The notes beneath the pieces were generated by a model. The model made no database searches, was not told the DNA's origin, and worked only from the letters and a program-made list of their open reading frames with translations. Shown in pieces: positions 34,530 to 46,655 of a DNA stretch of 64,000 bases (its first letter is position 1; every line of letters starts with the position of its first letter). This stretch comes from Pteria penguin. Lineage: Eukaryota; Mollusca; Bivalvia; Pterioida; Pteriidae. The DNA lies in contig CM068592.1 of NCBI GenBank assembly GCA_035048485.1, positions 33,728,501 to 33,792,500 on the forward strand, written 5' to 3'. The position numbers and the translations under genes were made by a program.

Positions 34530-34770
34530 GCGGTTGTATGACTGTTGCCTTAGTTGCCACATGGTCGACGAGCTTCACTCTATATGACGGTTGTATGACT
34601 GTTGCCTTGGTTGGCACATGGTCGACGATCTTCACTCTATATGACGGTTGTATGACTGTTGCCTTGGTTGGCACATGGTCGACGAGCTTCACTCTATATG
34701 ACGGTTGTATGACTGTTGCCTTGGTTGGCACATGGTCGACGAGCTTCACTCTATATGACGGTTGCCCGAA
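34530..34770. repeat. 57-bp derivative minisatellite, about 4 copies
   Basis: Unit TATATGACGGTTGTATGACT, GTTGCCTTGGTTGGCACATG, GTCGACGAGCTTCACTC. Related to the preceding 53-bp array (shares TTGCCTTGGTTGG and GACGAGC) but homogenised separately. The open frames on both strands are due to the 57-bp period. Confidence 0.92.
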
Positions 34771-35569
34771 TTATAACACAGGTACTTTGGAATCTGTCGC
34801 TTGGTTTAAGAGCTACAAATAAAATACCAGAAAATTATATCGGTATTGAAAAAAAAAAATTAAGACACATTTTAATACACTTCAGTATGATTTATTTTCT
34901 CTTTTAAAAGAGTGTACTTACTTGAACCTACTTCAGAACATTGAACAAGTATTCCTTGTCGGATTGGGGTGAAAAGTTACAACACCGGAGTGTGTCAAAA
35001 ATGACATGCCATAGTGAAACTCCTCATTTTAAGCTTAAATCATTATTGTTCATCCCAAAATTAAATTTTGGATTCCGAATTGCTAAAGTAGCATTATTCC
35101 CTTAAAATCCGACAAAATATAAAATTCAATGAAGTATAAGCTGTGTACATTTAGAAAAAAAGAAGCAATAACTTGAAAACTGCAAAAAGTCCAAAACTGC
35201 AGAATTCAAAACGCATCAAGGATAATTTAATTTCGTAATGGAAGCAAACTCAGACACCTAGCTTACTCCGAGACATTGGATAGGTCGACAAAGACCTACG
35301 GTATGCAGTCAGTCTTTAGACAACTACAAGGGTGGTATCATCTGGTGCATAAAACAATCGGCCTTGGATCCATCCATTACTTGGAAGACCCAAAGATCGG
35401 TATAAATCATCTGATTTTTGCTCAAGTGAGTATTACATGCTTGTAGAGGACTTTGTGTTTGCTCGAATGGTTTTACGAGTGTTGGTAGCTGCCGCCTTTA
35501 CTGATCCGAAAACCAATAAACTAGTATCCATTCTATATTAATTCTTATGTAATTTTAAAATAACTTGTT

Positions 35570-35574
<5 letters not shown>

Positions 35575-35643
<69 letters not shown>
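35575..35643. repeat. (CA)n(TA)n microsatellite
   Basis: About 24 CA units followed by about 10 TA units and a T-run. The equivalent place in the second copy is pure TA. Confidence 0.95.
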
Positions 35644-35657
<14 letters not shown>

Positions 35658-36494
35658 AATGCATTATGAACCCCGCTTTAAGGCAGTATTACAACGTGTC
35701 CGTTTTATTACAGCAACCAAGCTAAAAAAAACCCCTAATCGTTGATTAACTTTGGAAGTGCATGTAGTCACCTGCTTAGGGCTGTACAGTATATACTGTA
35801 CAGTTTCTATACAAATGACGATTATGTGTATGTAACCACCAAATGCCGTATTTCTTGCAACATGCTTTCTAATTATCATCAACAACACCCGCCACTCCGT
35901 GACTGTCATTGTCGCGTCATATTTGTTTATAGACATACCCATATTGTGTCTAAATCTGCGTACTCGAAAACGGACATGAAACGAAGAGGAAATATAGCTG
36001 TAAAATGACTAAACATATTAATCGGCTTTATATCATTTTATATTTACGTATATTCAATAAAACATCGTTGTTCTTCAGACGAATAAGTAAGGAAATCTCG
36101 TCATATCGTATCTAAATAAATAAATAACACTTCAGAAGCCACCTTGGTTTTTCACAATTTCGTAGTTAACCATACATTGATGTACAATCGTATGTTTATT
36201 TCCTTCCGTAAAGTCTCCCCCAATGAGTAAAATTTCCTAACATTTTGATCCCTGTTCAATCTGACGAATTCCCGACACTGCAATTTCAAGCACCGTTTTG
36301 TAAAGAGCATCTATGTGTTTTTACGGAATTCTTGAGAATATGCGCAAACAAACATGAAACCTGTGGTGATAAAATAAGTCTCTTGTTCAGCAAATCGACT
36401 TCAAAATCCTATAGAGAACATGATGGTAGTGGTAGTTATCCCTGATAAGTTTCATCAAAATCTCTTCATTAGTTTTGAAGTTGAGAACTTAAAA

Positions 36495-36700
36495 CGGCCG
36501 GTGTTATTTAGTAGTTTTCCCCCTAGCCATTTTCCCACGGAAAATGGCTATATAGCAGTTTTTCCCCCGGAAAAATGAAAAATGGCTATATAGTAGTTTT
36601 TCCCCCGAGGGAAATTTGGCTATATAGCCACCCCCCCCCCTTTATAGCCATCCCCCGGGGGGGGGGGGGGGAACTACTATGTAGTGAATTTCTCCCCATT
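36495..36700. repeat. Foldback module with TAGTAGTTTTCCCC arms, copy 1
   Basis: Tandem units of about 30 bp (AAAATGGCTATATAGYAGTTTTTCCCCCGG) read in one direction and end in GGGGGAACTACTA in the other, so the module can fold on itself. Its centre has a C-run, CCCCC, then about 17 G. The G/C-run makes strong secondary structure likely. Confidence 0.8.
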
Positions 36701-37305
36701 GTGAAATTCCGGATTTTCTTTTCATACATAAGTAAATCCATATTGTTATTTAGTTAATAATAAATAGAGAAATTTCTGTTTGAAATAGAGATATCTCAAC
36801 TCTGACAGACTGATATCTCATTTTCTTAAATAGAAATATCTTCAATTTTATTCTCTTTTCCAAATACAGATGTATATATTTAGAACAGCGATATATCTAC
36901 TAGAATTTTTTTCGAGATATCTTTATTTAATCCGAGAAATTTCTTATATACTTGCGGAAAAAAGAAACACCTAGCTTACTCCGAGACATTGGATAGGTCG
37001 ACAAAGATCTACGGTATGCAGTCAGTCTTTAGACAACTACAAGGGTGGTATCATCTGGTGCATAAAACAATCGGCCTTGGATCCATCCATTACTTGGAAG
37101 ACCCAAAGATCGGTATAAATCATCTCCAAACTGACTCGCTCTAGTCAGTATTACATGCTTGTAGACGACTTTGTATTTGCTTGAATGGTTTTACGAGTGT
37201 TGGTAGCTGCCGCCTTTACTGATCCGAAGACCAATAAACTGGTACCCATTCTATATTAATTCTTATGTAATTAAATAACTAATTATTATGTAATTAAATA
37301 ACTTG

Positions 37306-37310
<5 letters not shown>

Positions 37311-37398
<88 letters not shown>
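37311..37398. repeat. (TA)n microsatellite
   Basis: About 44 TA units in the second copy of the duplication. Confidence 0.95.
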
Positions 37399-37400
<2 letters not shown>

Positions 37401-38267
37401 GCATTATGAACCCCGCTTTAAGGCAGTATTACAACGTGTCCCTGTTTTATTACAACAACCAAGCTAAAAAAAACCCTAATCGTTGATTAACTTTGGAAGT
37501 GCATGTAGTCACCTGCTTAGGGCTGTACAATATATACTATACAGTTTCTATACAAATGACGATTATGTGTATGTAACCACCAAATGCCGTATTTCTTGCA
37601 ACATGCTTTCTAATTATCATCAACAACACCCGCCACTCCGTGACTGTCATTGTCGCGTCATATTTGTTTATAGACATACCCATATTGTGTCTAAATCTGC
37701 GTACTCGAAAACGGACATGAAACGAAGAGGAAATGTAGCTGTAAAATGACTAAACATATTAATCGGCTTTATATCATTTTATATTTACTTATATTCAATA
37801 AAACATCGTTGTTCTTCAGACGAATAAGTAAGTAAATCTCGTCATATCGTATCTAAATAAATAAATAACACTTCAGAAGCCACCTTGGATTTTCACAATT
37901 TCGTAGTTAACCATAAATTGATGTACAATCGTATGTTTATTTCCTTCCGTGAAGTCTCCCCCAATGAGTAAAATTTCCTAACATTTTGATCCCTGTTCAA
38001 TCTGACGAATTCCCGACACTGCAATTTCAAGCACTGTTTTGTAAAGAGCATCGATGTGTTTTTACGGAATTCTTGAGAATATGCGCAAACAAACATGAAA
38101 CCTGTGGTGATAAAATAAGTCTCTTGTTCAGCAAATCGACTTCAAAATCCTATAGAGAACATGATGGTAGTGGCAGTAGTGGTGCGGGGGTTATCCCTGA
38201 TAAGTTTCATCAAAATCTCTTCATTAGTTTTGAAGTTGAGAAGTTAACAGACAGCTAAACGGCCGGT

Positions 38268-38445
38268 GTTATCTAGTAGTTTTCCCCCTAGCAATGTTCC
38301 CCCGGAAAATGGCTATATAGCAGTTTTTCCCCGGAAAAATGGCTATATAGTAGTTTTCCCCCGAGGGAAATTTGGCTATATAGCTATTCCCCCACTCTAT
38401 AGCCATTTTCCCCCGGGGAAAACTACTATGTATACGTAGTGAATT
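38268..38445. repeat. Foldback module, copy 2
   Basis: Second copy in the downstream duplicate: GGCTATATAGTAGTTTTCCC units followed by CCCCGGGGAAAACTACTA. It lacks the long G-run of copy 1. Confidence 0.8.
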
Positions 38446-38737
38446 TCTCCCCATTGTGAAATTCCGGATTTTCTTTTCACACTTAAGTAAATCCATTTTG
38501 TTATTTAGTTAATAATAAATAGAGAAATTTCTATTTGAAATAGAGATATCTCAACTCTGACAGGTAGATATCTCATTTTCTTAAATAGAAATGTCTTCAA
38601 TTTTAATCTCTATTCCAAATACAGATGTATATATTTAGAACAGCGATATATCTACTAGAATATCATTCGATGTATCTTTATCTAATTCGAGAAATTTCTT
38701 ATATACTAGCGGAAAAAAAGAAATACATGTTTGTCTT

Positions 38738-38985
38738 TATGCCCCGGAATGAAATTCGGGGGCATCTAGTTTTCGACCTGTCTGTGACTGACTGGCAAAA
38801 GCATCGTTTGTACCAAATTATGCAAGGCTTTGAAACTTTACATATAGATTACTTGTGATGAGACCTTTCATTTTCATCTGGAACCATGACTTTGACCTTG
38901 GAGCTTGACCTGGTTTTGAAAATTTTAAACCTTGGCTGATTCTTCTGTACAAATGGGGTAGAAGTTTGAAACTTCACATATATAT
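38738..38985 (+). repeat. Dispersed repeat with GGGGGCATCTAGTTTTCG start
   Basis: Begins GCCCCGGAATGAAATTCGGG, continues with GACCTGTCTGTGACTGACTG, TTTGACCTTGGAGCTTGACC and ends near ACTTCACATATAT, just before a TA array. The style (CTGTCTGT, AGGTCA-type words) is typical of dispersed repeats in molluscs and other invertebrates. Family unnamed. Confidence 0.5.
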
Positions 38986-39008
38986 ACTAGGAGAAAATAC
39001 CATACTAC

Positions 39009-39111
<103 letters not shown>

Positions 39112-39622
39112 AAAGACTTGTATTTACAACAAAACACATAACAGTATATAGAAAATTTTAACCATAACACCATCGGTTTGATTCACAGGCGGAAATACGG
39201 TAATACATTTGTATTTCAAATGTTATCCGATTGATACAATAAGAACGAACGTGTATAATTTCCAAACCGTTACTCTATCACTGGCCATCAGTACCTTAAG
39301 CAAATTAATGAACATATGCTTGCCTTAGAAGAGGACCTTGGATTTTCACAAGTAGTAAACTTCCCAACCAGAAAGGGAAATACCTTGGACCTACTTTTTA
39401 CCAACCGTCCATCCTTCTTAAAATAGGTGTGAATCCATTCCAGGCATAAGTGACCATGCTGCCATCCTGGCTATAACTAACATCACCATCTCAAGGCGTA
39501 AACCACCAAAGCGCACAATCCTTCTATGGAAAAAGGCTGACCTTGATGACATCAGAAGAAGGGCTATCAAATATTCAGACCAATTCTGCCATGACTTCAA
39601 CGCATCATCCAACATCAAAGAC

Positions 39623-41017
39623 ATGTGGACCAACTTTAGTAACTGGTGCTCTGACACTTTGTCATCTTGTGTACCCAGTAGACAATCTTCACAGCGTATT
39701 ACACAGCCATGGGCAAACAGGGAGGTACGTCGACTATCACGGGCCAAGCGGAAATGGCATAAAATAGCACGTAAAACTGGCTCACCATCCGACTGGGATC
39801 ACTACATTAGCCTTAAGCATACTATGCAACAAACCTGCAGGAAAGCCTACAACAGCCACATAAACGACATGTTATCTGACGACACTGGTGGCAAGAAGAA
39901 GTTCTGGTCATACATCAAGAGCCGGAAGACTGACAGATGTGGTGTTGCACCCCTCAAGAAGGATGGTATTACATACAGTGACAGCATCACCAAGGCTGAC
40001 CTGCTCAATAAGCAGTTTGCATCAGTGTTCTCACAAGAGGCCCCTGGTGACTTACCCGATCTAGGACCAAGTAACACACCCAAAGCTCCCAAAATAACAG
40101 TGTCAGCAGCCGGTGTCGTGAAGCTCCTCAAGGACATCAATCCTAGTAAGGCAACTGGCCCCGACTACATACCTGGCAAACTACTCAAAGAGGCTGCTGC
40201 AGAACTCACCCCTGTACTTACCTGTATATTACAGGCATCGATTGACCAAGGGAAGATACCCGCCGACTGGAAGAGCGCCAAGATTGCCCCAGTGTTCAAG
40301 AAGGGAGACCGCAGTCAGCCTTCAAACTATCGCCCGATATCACTTACCTCTATCTGTTGTAAACTCCTTGAGCATATCATCCACAGCTCCGTCATAACTC
40401 ACCTAGAAAATCACAACATCCTCACAGACTATCAACATGGTTTCCGAAAAAGACGTTCCACTGAAACCCAGCTCATCCTCACCATCCAGGACCTTGCTTC
40501 CAACTTAAACGCCGGCGAGCAGACAGATGCTATTCTCTTGGACTTTTCAAAGGCCTTTGATAAGGTTCCACACCAGCGCCTACTCCTAAAGCTACACCGT
40601 TACGGGGTACGGGACAACATCCTGGCTTGGATAAAGGATTTCCTATCAGAACGCTTTCAGGAAGTTGTACTGGATGGGACCACATCTACCAGATGCAGCG
40701 TATCATCAGGTGTGCCTCAAGGAACAGTCCTGGGCCCCTTACTTTTCCTTGTATACATAAATGATATGCCGTCCTGTATCCAATCCCCAGCCCGCCTTTT
40801 CGCTGATGACTGCCTGGTCTACAAGAGGATCCGCACAACAGGTGACTGCGCCGCGCTCCAAGATGACCTGAAACAACTGCAGGAGTGGGAGGAAAAGTGG
40901 CTTATGAAATTCCATCCGGAGAAATGCGAAGTTATTACCATCTCGAACAGCAGAAGTCCCATCAAATTCGGTTATTCCATCCACGGCCACCATCTCCAGC
41001 ACGTCAACAATGCCTAG
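39623..41017 (+). pseudogene. LINE reverse transcriptase, disrupted
   Basis: 464 codons with RT blocks in order: ATGPDYIPGKLLK, PVFKKGDRSQPSNYRPISLT, HGFRKRRSTETQL, LDFSKAFDKVPH, SSGVPQGTVLGPLLFLVYIND and catalytic FADD. All RT catalytic aspartates are present. The frame ends with TAG just before YLG, where relatives continue into YLGVTI. The upstream endonuclease is incomplete and split over two frames. It cannot act on its own. Confidence 0.88.
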
Positions 41018-41606
41018 TACCTGGGGGGTGACCATCAGCAAGTCATTGTCTTGGAACACCCACGTCGACAATATCACCAAGAAGGCAAATCAGACTCTAG
41101 CCTTCCTCAGACGGAACATTGGAATGTGCAGCCAGGACTCCAAAGAACAGGCATATAAGACCTTTGTCCGTCCCACCCTGGAATATGCCTCCACCGTCTG
41201 GGACCCCCACACTGCACGTAACATCAACGCAGTAGAGATGGTGCAGCGGCGTGCTGCTAGATTTACCACTGGAAATTACCACCGTACCAGCAGCGTATCA
41301 AACATCATGAACACTTTGAAATGGGACAGCTTACAGCTTCGAAGGGCCAGAGCTCGAACCACTATGCTCTACCGAATACATCACAGACTGGTTGACATTC
41401 CACCAGAGGAGTACCTGGTACCCACTGGCAGCCACACAAGAGGACACTCCACCAAATTCCTCCAGCCGCAGACCAGAATCCAGGCATACCAATATTCCTT
41501 TTTTCCAAGCGCCATTCGATATTGGAATGCCCTACCAGCGGCCGTTGTACAGATCAGCTCTGTTGAGGCATTCAAGCAGAGCCTGGCCCGCGTCACCACA
41601 ATCTAG
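41010..41606 (+). pseudogene. LINE ORF2 C-terminal part, frame-shifted
   Basis: Continues the RT protein in another frame: GVTISKSLSWNTHVDNITKK, AYKTFVRPTLEYASTVWDPH, VQRRAARF and RYWNALPAAVV, which are standard for the C-terminal part of Jockey/CR1-type ORF2. A six-G run at the junction is probably one G longer than in the parent, explaining the shift. Confidence 0.88.
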
Positions 41607-41724
41607 ACGACCAAGTTTTTAACCTTTTAGCTTTTTAATTGTACATAGAGCGCCCTGTGTGTCACACGTGTGTTGTTAACAAAGTGCGAAGATACTCAAA
41701 CTGAGGCAGGCACTCAAACTAGAA

Positions 41725-41860
41725 GTAAGGGGGGAAACTACTATTGGGGAAATACTACTATATAGCAGTTTTGCCGCCATGGGGAGGGGGGAATACTATA
41801 AGGCCATTTTTCCGCGAGGAAAAACTACTATAGGGGAAAACTACTATATAACACCAGCAC
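41725..41860. repeat. Foldback module, inverted single copy after the LINE
   Basis: GGGGGGAAACTACTAT, AAATACTACTATATAGCAGT, GGGGAAAACTACTATATAAC. It is the reverse-orientation counterpart of the modules at 36.5 and 38.3 kb (compare GTGTTATCTAGTAGTTTTCC at 38,268). Confidence 0.7.
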
Positions 41861-44800
41861 ATCGCTATGACTATATCAAAGGACTCTAGGCAACTGCCAC
41901 AATATCGTCATCATACTCCAGCAGTTGTACACCTATCCTCGTAATTTCTTGTATAAGGCAGTATTTTCGCTTACTGTTTCTTTATGAATTTTCATTTACT
42001 TTTTTTACCGTCCTAAGAGGTCAAACCATACATTGGTTTTATTCATATTTTAGATTTTCCTCTGCTTGGCTATCCTCGACATTAACGTGACGCTAAATCA
42101 GATTTCCTTCTTTTCATTTTAGGAAGAGAAAACAGAAGACATCTGACAAAGCTGTATGACACAAATCACCAGGGACCTGTACATAAAAAATGGCAGTAGC
42201 ATAATATACACGGAACGGCATTACAAAAATAATCGATTATGCTGCGGTTACGATACCGACTTAGGACGGTCAACTGAAGTCTCAAACGTCACTCAATTGG
42301 TGTGGTTAACCGGTTTACCGAAATACAAAATTTTGCACAACGCTCTGCAGTGAAATCATTTTCAATTTCTACCCAACTTGGCCACCAGGGCACCTAAAAT
42401 GAAAATTCTAAATACCATGACTGTAATATATCAAATTTATTAAAAATTTGGTACCAATAGATGTACATGTATTTGCACATGATGTATGCTAGCTGAAAGC
42501 CAGTGAAATTAATCAAAGATACTTAATTAACAGTCGTTAGTACACGATGCTATACAAAATCTATATTGTTACATTATCATTATATAATATTACAAATACA
42601 TGTATTATATAATAGTTTTAGTATGATTTTCAATAATTTGTTATTCCAAGCTGAGAGTCAATGTCATACAAAAGAAATGTTTCTGAAGTATTTGAAGCAA
42701 CTGCATCAATGTATTTAACTTAGCACCATCTTTTAAAAACAATAATAATAATGCCTGAAATCCAGTGTACAAATTCAACTCTTGTATATATAAAGATTTT
42801 TTCAACTAACAACTCCCATAAAATGAAGTAAATCCTGGTAAAGTGAAGTGGAATGTACCGATATATAAAATGAAAGTAAATTTATCTAACAGCAAAGTTA
42901 AAAACAGGCTTCATTTCTTAACAGCATAGCTAAATCATAATTAATCATAAAGACCATATAAAATACAAACAATATGACATCACTTTACCATTTAATCAGT
43001 TTCGGAGTAGCTTTTGTGTCTAAGATCTTTCCTTTTTTATGAATACTTATCTGCCTACATATACATAAATATGGTGACTGATTTGCAATAATTATCATTC
43101 ATACATTCATCTTAATCAGTAAAATAATGACTTGAACTTAATCTAAAAGAGAACAGTCTGAGTAAAAAGTACATATTTCAATACCTATTACACTATATGT
43201 TATCAGTTGCAATAAAGACCAATCAATCTGCACAATATGGAAAAGGGATTATGGGTAAAATTTGCAGTTGCATATTGATCCCTCTTTAACAGCTACCATC
43301 CAATAATCACAACCAAACCAATGGAATGCTGGGAAAATGAAAAAACATATTTCCTTCTTCTGAGACACTAAATGTATTTCAATACAACCCTAATTGAAAA
43401 TTAGTGACACTTGTAGCTTCATAATTCATGGAATCCACTTTATAGCAGTTAAAACAAGCCAAGTTCTGAGGAGAAATAATACAACAATCTAAGAAATATG
43501 TTCCCATGACAACATTTCATAATAGATGACAATGCTACAGTACAAGCAAATCACGACAAATTTCTTAAAACCAATAAATAAGTCAACAAGTTAGTATATA
43601 ATGACTAAATAATGACAAGTGAACAAGCATATTGCAGTAAAATCAACTACAAAATATATTCCTCTAAATGAACGATAAGAAAGCATTAACAATGAACAAG
43701 ACCTTCATTACCTTCATTAAAGTGATCACCTTAGTATTTGCAGTATGCAGGCTAAAATTAGTAAAAGAAAACAGAAATTCTTATTCAATGGTATGAGAGG
43801 AACAACTACTTCTCAATGCTTCACATCTTAAATTTTATGTTGTACGACACATTGACCATAGGAGTGTTTCTTTAAGGTGTATATAACAAAGAGGGTGGGT
43901 CTTAACCTAAATAAAATCCAGATTCTATCTAAAATACTAATATATACATGTCTACCATTCAGATTAAGTGCTTATCATTTTAAAGCATTGTTTTTTGAAT
44001 ACTGTATAGTACAGTGTTCCCCTGAAGAAAAATGTTAAATTATAGAATAATTAGCAACATAAGAAATGTAATTTATTGATTGACTCTGAACTACACAACA
44101 ATAGAAGAATGTGTATTCATTTATAGTAAATGCCAGCTTTAAATAAAATACATGAAGCTATAAGCATGTATCATATGTATGTTATAAGACACAAAATGTA
44201 ATTAGAACAGCAGTTGTTTCTGTTTAAAATACACTACGACAAATTATACAAACAATAAAGGGACGCTATTACAAAAACCATCACATGACTGATATACACA
44301 AATCCCAACTCTTTCGCAAAGGAAAAGCTTTATTTGTATCTAATTTTCCGAATTGAACCTTGAATAAAACAAAATTAATGCTTGATAAGAACTGATCAAT
44401 AAAAACATACATTCATGAGTATCTATCACTATAGTTTTGTCGCATGATAGGGATTTCTAGATTAAATTGTTGCCATTTTTGTAACTAATATCAAAACTGT
44501 CTCTATGCTCACACATTTCCAATGTTACAGTATCCCATTTAAAAGTAGTCAACAAATGGATGACTTTAAAATATTGGCCAAAAAGGTATTAAAATTTGTA
44601 TCTACTTAAAAGTTTGACATACTACTTAGGAAAATATCTGTATCACCAACTTTCCTACTTTGTAGCTATCACCCACTGGATTGCTAAATACAATTTGTAC
44701 ATATTCACAACATCAATATGCAAGATAAATGCAACACTTCACAACATACAACTTGTCGGGGTACAGTAGTCTTACAATACTGAAAGTTACATACACTGTT

Positions 44801-46445
44801 TACAACATGGCATTCTCAAAATATCCCAGGCAACAAAATACGATAAAATAAATTGCAGCAAGAAAGCAAATGGGAAAAAAAAAAAAAAGACCAACTACAA
44901 ATAAATTGAAACAGTGACATTGCCTTATAGTTACTTAAGCATTACATGGTTCAGAGGTGAAAGATGTCAGCTTTGCTTTAAATAAATATTACAACTGTGG
45001 AAAGTTTTGTATTGTTTCATTGAAGAAAAAACCCATTGAGGTGAGATTGAATTTTTAACCCAAATTTGATTCCTCCCTATCTGAAGGAACATCATCTGAT
45101 GGAACAAGTTTTAAAAGCTACCATTCAGTGAAAATGCTAAAATTACTTCAAGTGGATATATGCAAATTGAGATTTCTAAATTGTTAAAGAATGCAGTACA
45201 AAATACAGAAGACATACAAAAACTGTATTACAGACCATTAAGGCACTTTGCTCAAGGACAAAGACAGATATCAGAAAAGAGTATGATTTCTAACTCTTTA
45301 TAAATATTTACCAAACATGATATGTGTAAGTACACTGCATATATAACATACAATCTACAGACTAGAAGTTGATGTGAAGAAAGCTTTGCTGTATGCTCTG
45401 TCCAAGAACAAGAAAGCTCAATATGATTATATAGGTAGACTTATGGAATGTTATATATAGAGTTTGATTTATCAATGAGAATAAAATGTTCATACATTTC
45501 AACAACTTAAGGATTGCTAATGTGCAGGTCTTTGAAGAGTAAAATCATCATTTCAATTTATCTGTTTTTAGTTACTTTAAAAGACTGTAAATATTTTGAA
45601 TTAACGATAAATAAAATATCTTATATCAAATGTCAATAATTTTAATGTAAACAAACTAAATATAATCTTAAAATAATATAAACAAATTTCCTCATGAGAA
45701 AAATTAAAAATTGAATACAGAAATTTCAAGAAATTGATACCCATATGAAACCATATAAGTATCTCTAAATGGGATGTCTTGATGAATTCAAAATGTACAT
45801 GAATTTAGCGCAGAAGTTTAACCTTCACCTTGTACAATTCATGAGATATTATACATGATTAACATGCAGAGTAAATTAACACTAATTAATGTGTTAATTC
45901 CTAAAATCAAACATTCAACCCTATAGAACACTATACTTCAATGTAAATTCACAAAATGTAGCAGAGATTATCCTTATACAATATACAACAGTCAAATGAG
46001 TGTATATCCCATGATCATGTAAGCTCTTTTACTCTGTGATAGAATGCAAATGATAAATTCTAGATATTATAGGGCAAACACTATTGGCAAGAGATAAGAG
46101 TAAAATAATATGATAACGATAAACTGGCTTGGACATGATTTCACTTTTCTAATCTTTCCTCGTCTTCTATAAATGTTTGAAATTAAGCAAATTTACAGAT
46201 ATTCAAGAATATGTAATTTTTTGCCCCAAAAAAATGAATATATGCAAATGAGCAAAATTTAAACATTTCTGAATCAGAATAAAATAAGACATATATTGTA
46301 GAAAAAGCACATATTGAAATCTACATATACAGCCTGCCTGATTCGATCAGTAGTGCATAATATTAATAAATTTATTGATATTAATGTATACAATTCAATT
46401 AATTATCACAATATGTAACCGAGGCTACAAATTTCTGATCTGTAT
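41861..46445. other. No supported coding gene; includes 3' flank/UTR of the next gene
   Basis: About 4.6 kb of AT-rich sequence, unusually free of tandem repeats. It lies immediately downstream of the minus-strand gene's stop codon, and TTTATT at about 46,371 (AATAAA on the minus strand) could end a short 3' UTR. A much longer 3' UTR is also possible. The 65-codon frame at 42.2 kb shows no motif. Confidence 0.45.
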
Positions 46446-46655
46446 CTATAATTCAGTGGTAAGTGTAACTTTGCGTTCCACACGAGGGGGCTTTTCTGGG
46501 GGAGTCACATGCCAGGGTGAAAGTTCATCATTCCCGTTTACTGCAGATCTATGTGATGAGTCAGATTCATTTCTAACAGTAACAGTTGTCCTAGCTACTG
46601 GTAAACTTGAAGATGATGATTTTTTAGATGTTTTAGAACCAGTGAAAGATGTTTC
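46446..46655 (-). CDS. Exon J: terminal exon with stop
   Basis: 210 nt, acceptor TTTCAG, 69 codons and TAG at 46446-46448. Encodes ETSFTGSKTSKKSSSSSLPV, then SPWHVTPPEKPPRVERKVTL and ends TTEL. Joined to exon I across a 5.2-kb intron, phase 0. Confidence 0.8.
   Translation of the reverse strand, partial: ETSFTGSKTSKKSSSSSLPVARTTVTVRNESDSSHRSAVNGNDELSPWHVTPPEKPPRVERKVTLTTEL

Larger units (their letters stand above)
35254..36966 (+). repeat. Segmental tandem duplication, copy 1
   Basis: 1,713 bp from ACACCTAGCTTACTCCGAGA to GGAAAAAAGAA. The adjacent copy repeats the same order: tRNA-free AT-rich sequence, microsatellite, a conserved 88-codon frame (shadow), and the foldback module. Substitutions between the copies are few outside the microsatellite and the foldback module. 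Confidence 0.92.
36967..38722 (+). repeat. Segmental tandem duplication, copy 2
   Basis: 1,756 bp, directly abutting copy 1. The (CA)n(TA)n of copy 1 is a long pure (TA)n here. The C/G-rich foldback centre is shorter and the GGTAGTGGCAGTAGTGG stretch longer than in copy 1. Confidence 0.92.
39260..41735 (+). mobile_element. 5'-truncated Jockey/CR1-type LINE
   Basis: Non-LTR retrotransposon remnant. It begins inside the endonuclease (VVNFPTRKGNTLDLLFTNRP near 39,340-39,415; PGISDHAAI near 39,435 in another frame). The reverse transcriptase lies at 39,623-41,017 and the C-terminal part at 41,010-41,606. The 3' UTR runs to about 41,735. Codon use is GC-richer than the surroundings. Confidence 0.85.

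Noticed and set aside
34397..34822. 141-codon frame with CMTVALVGTWSTSFTLYDG repeats
   Set aside because: Translation of the 57-bp array. The complementary strand is also open.
35742..37749. Duplicated 88-codon frames in both segmental copies
   Set aside because: Identity reflects the recent duplication. No domain or coding bias, and the frame starts in non-coding context.
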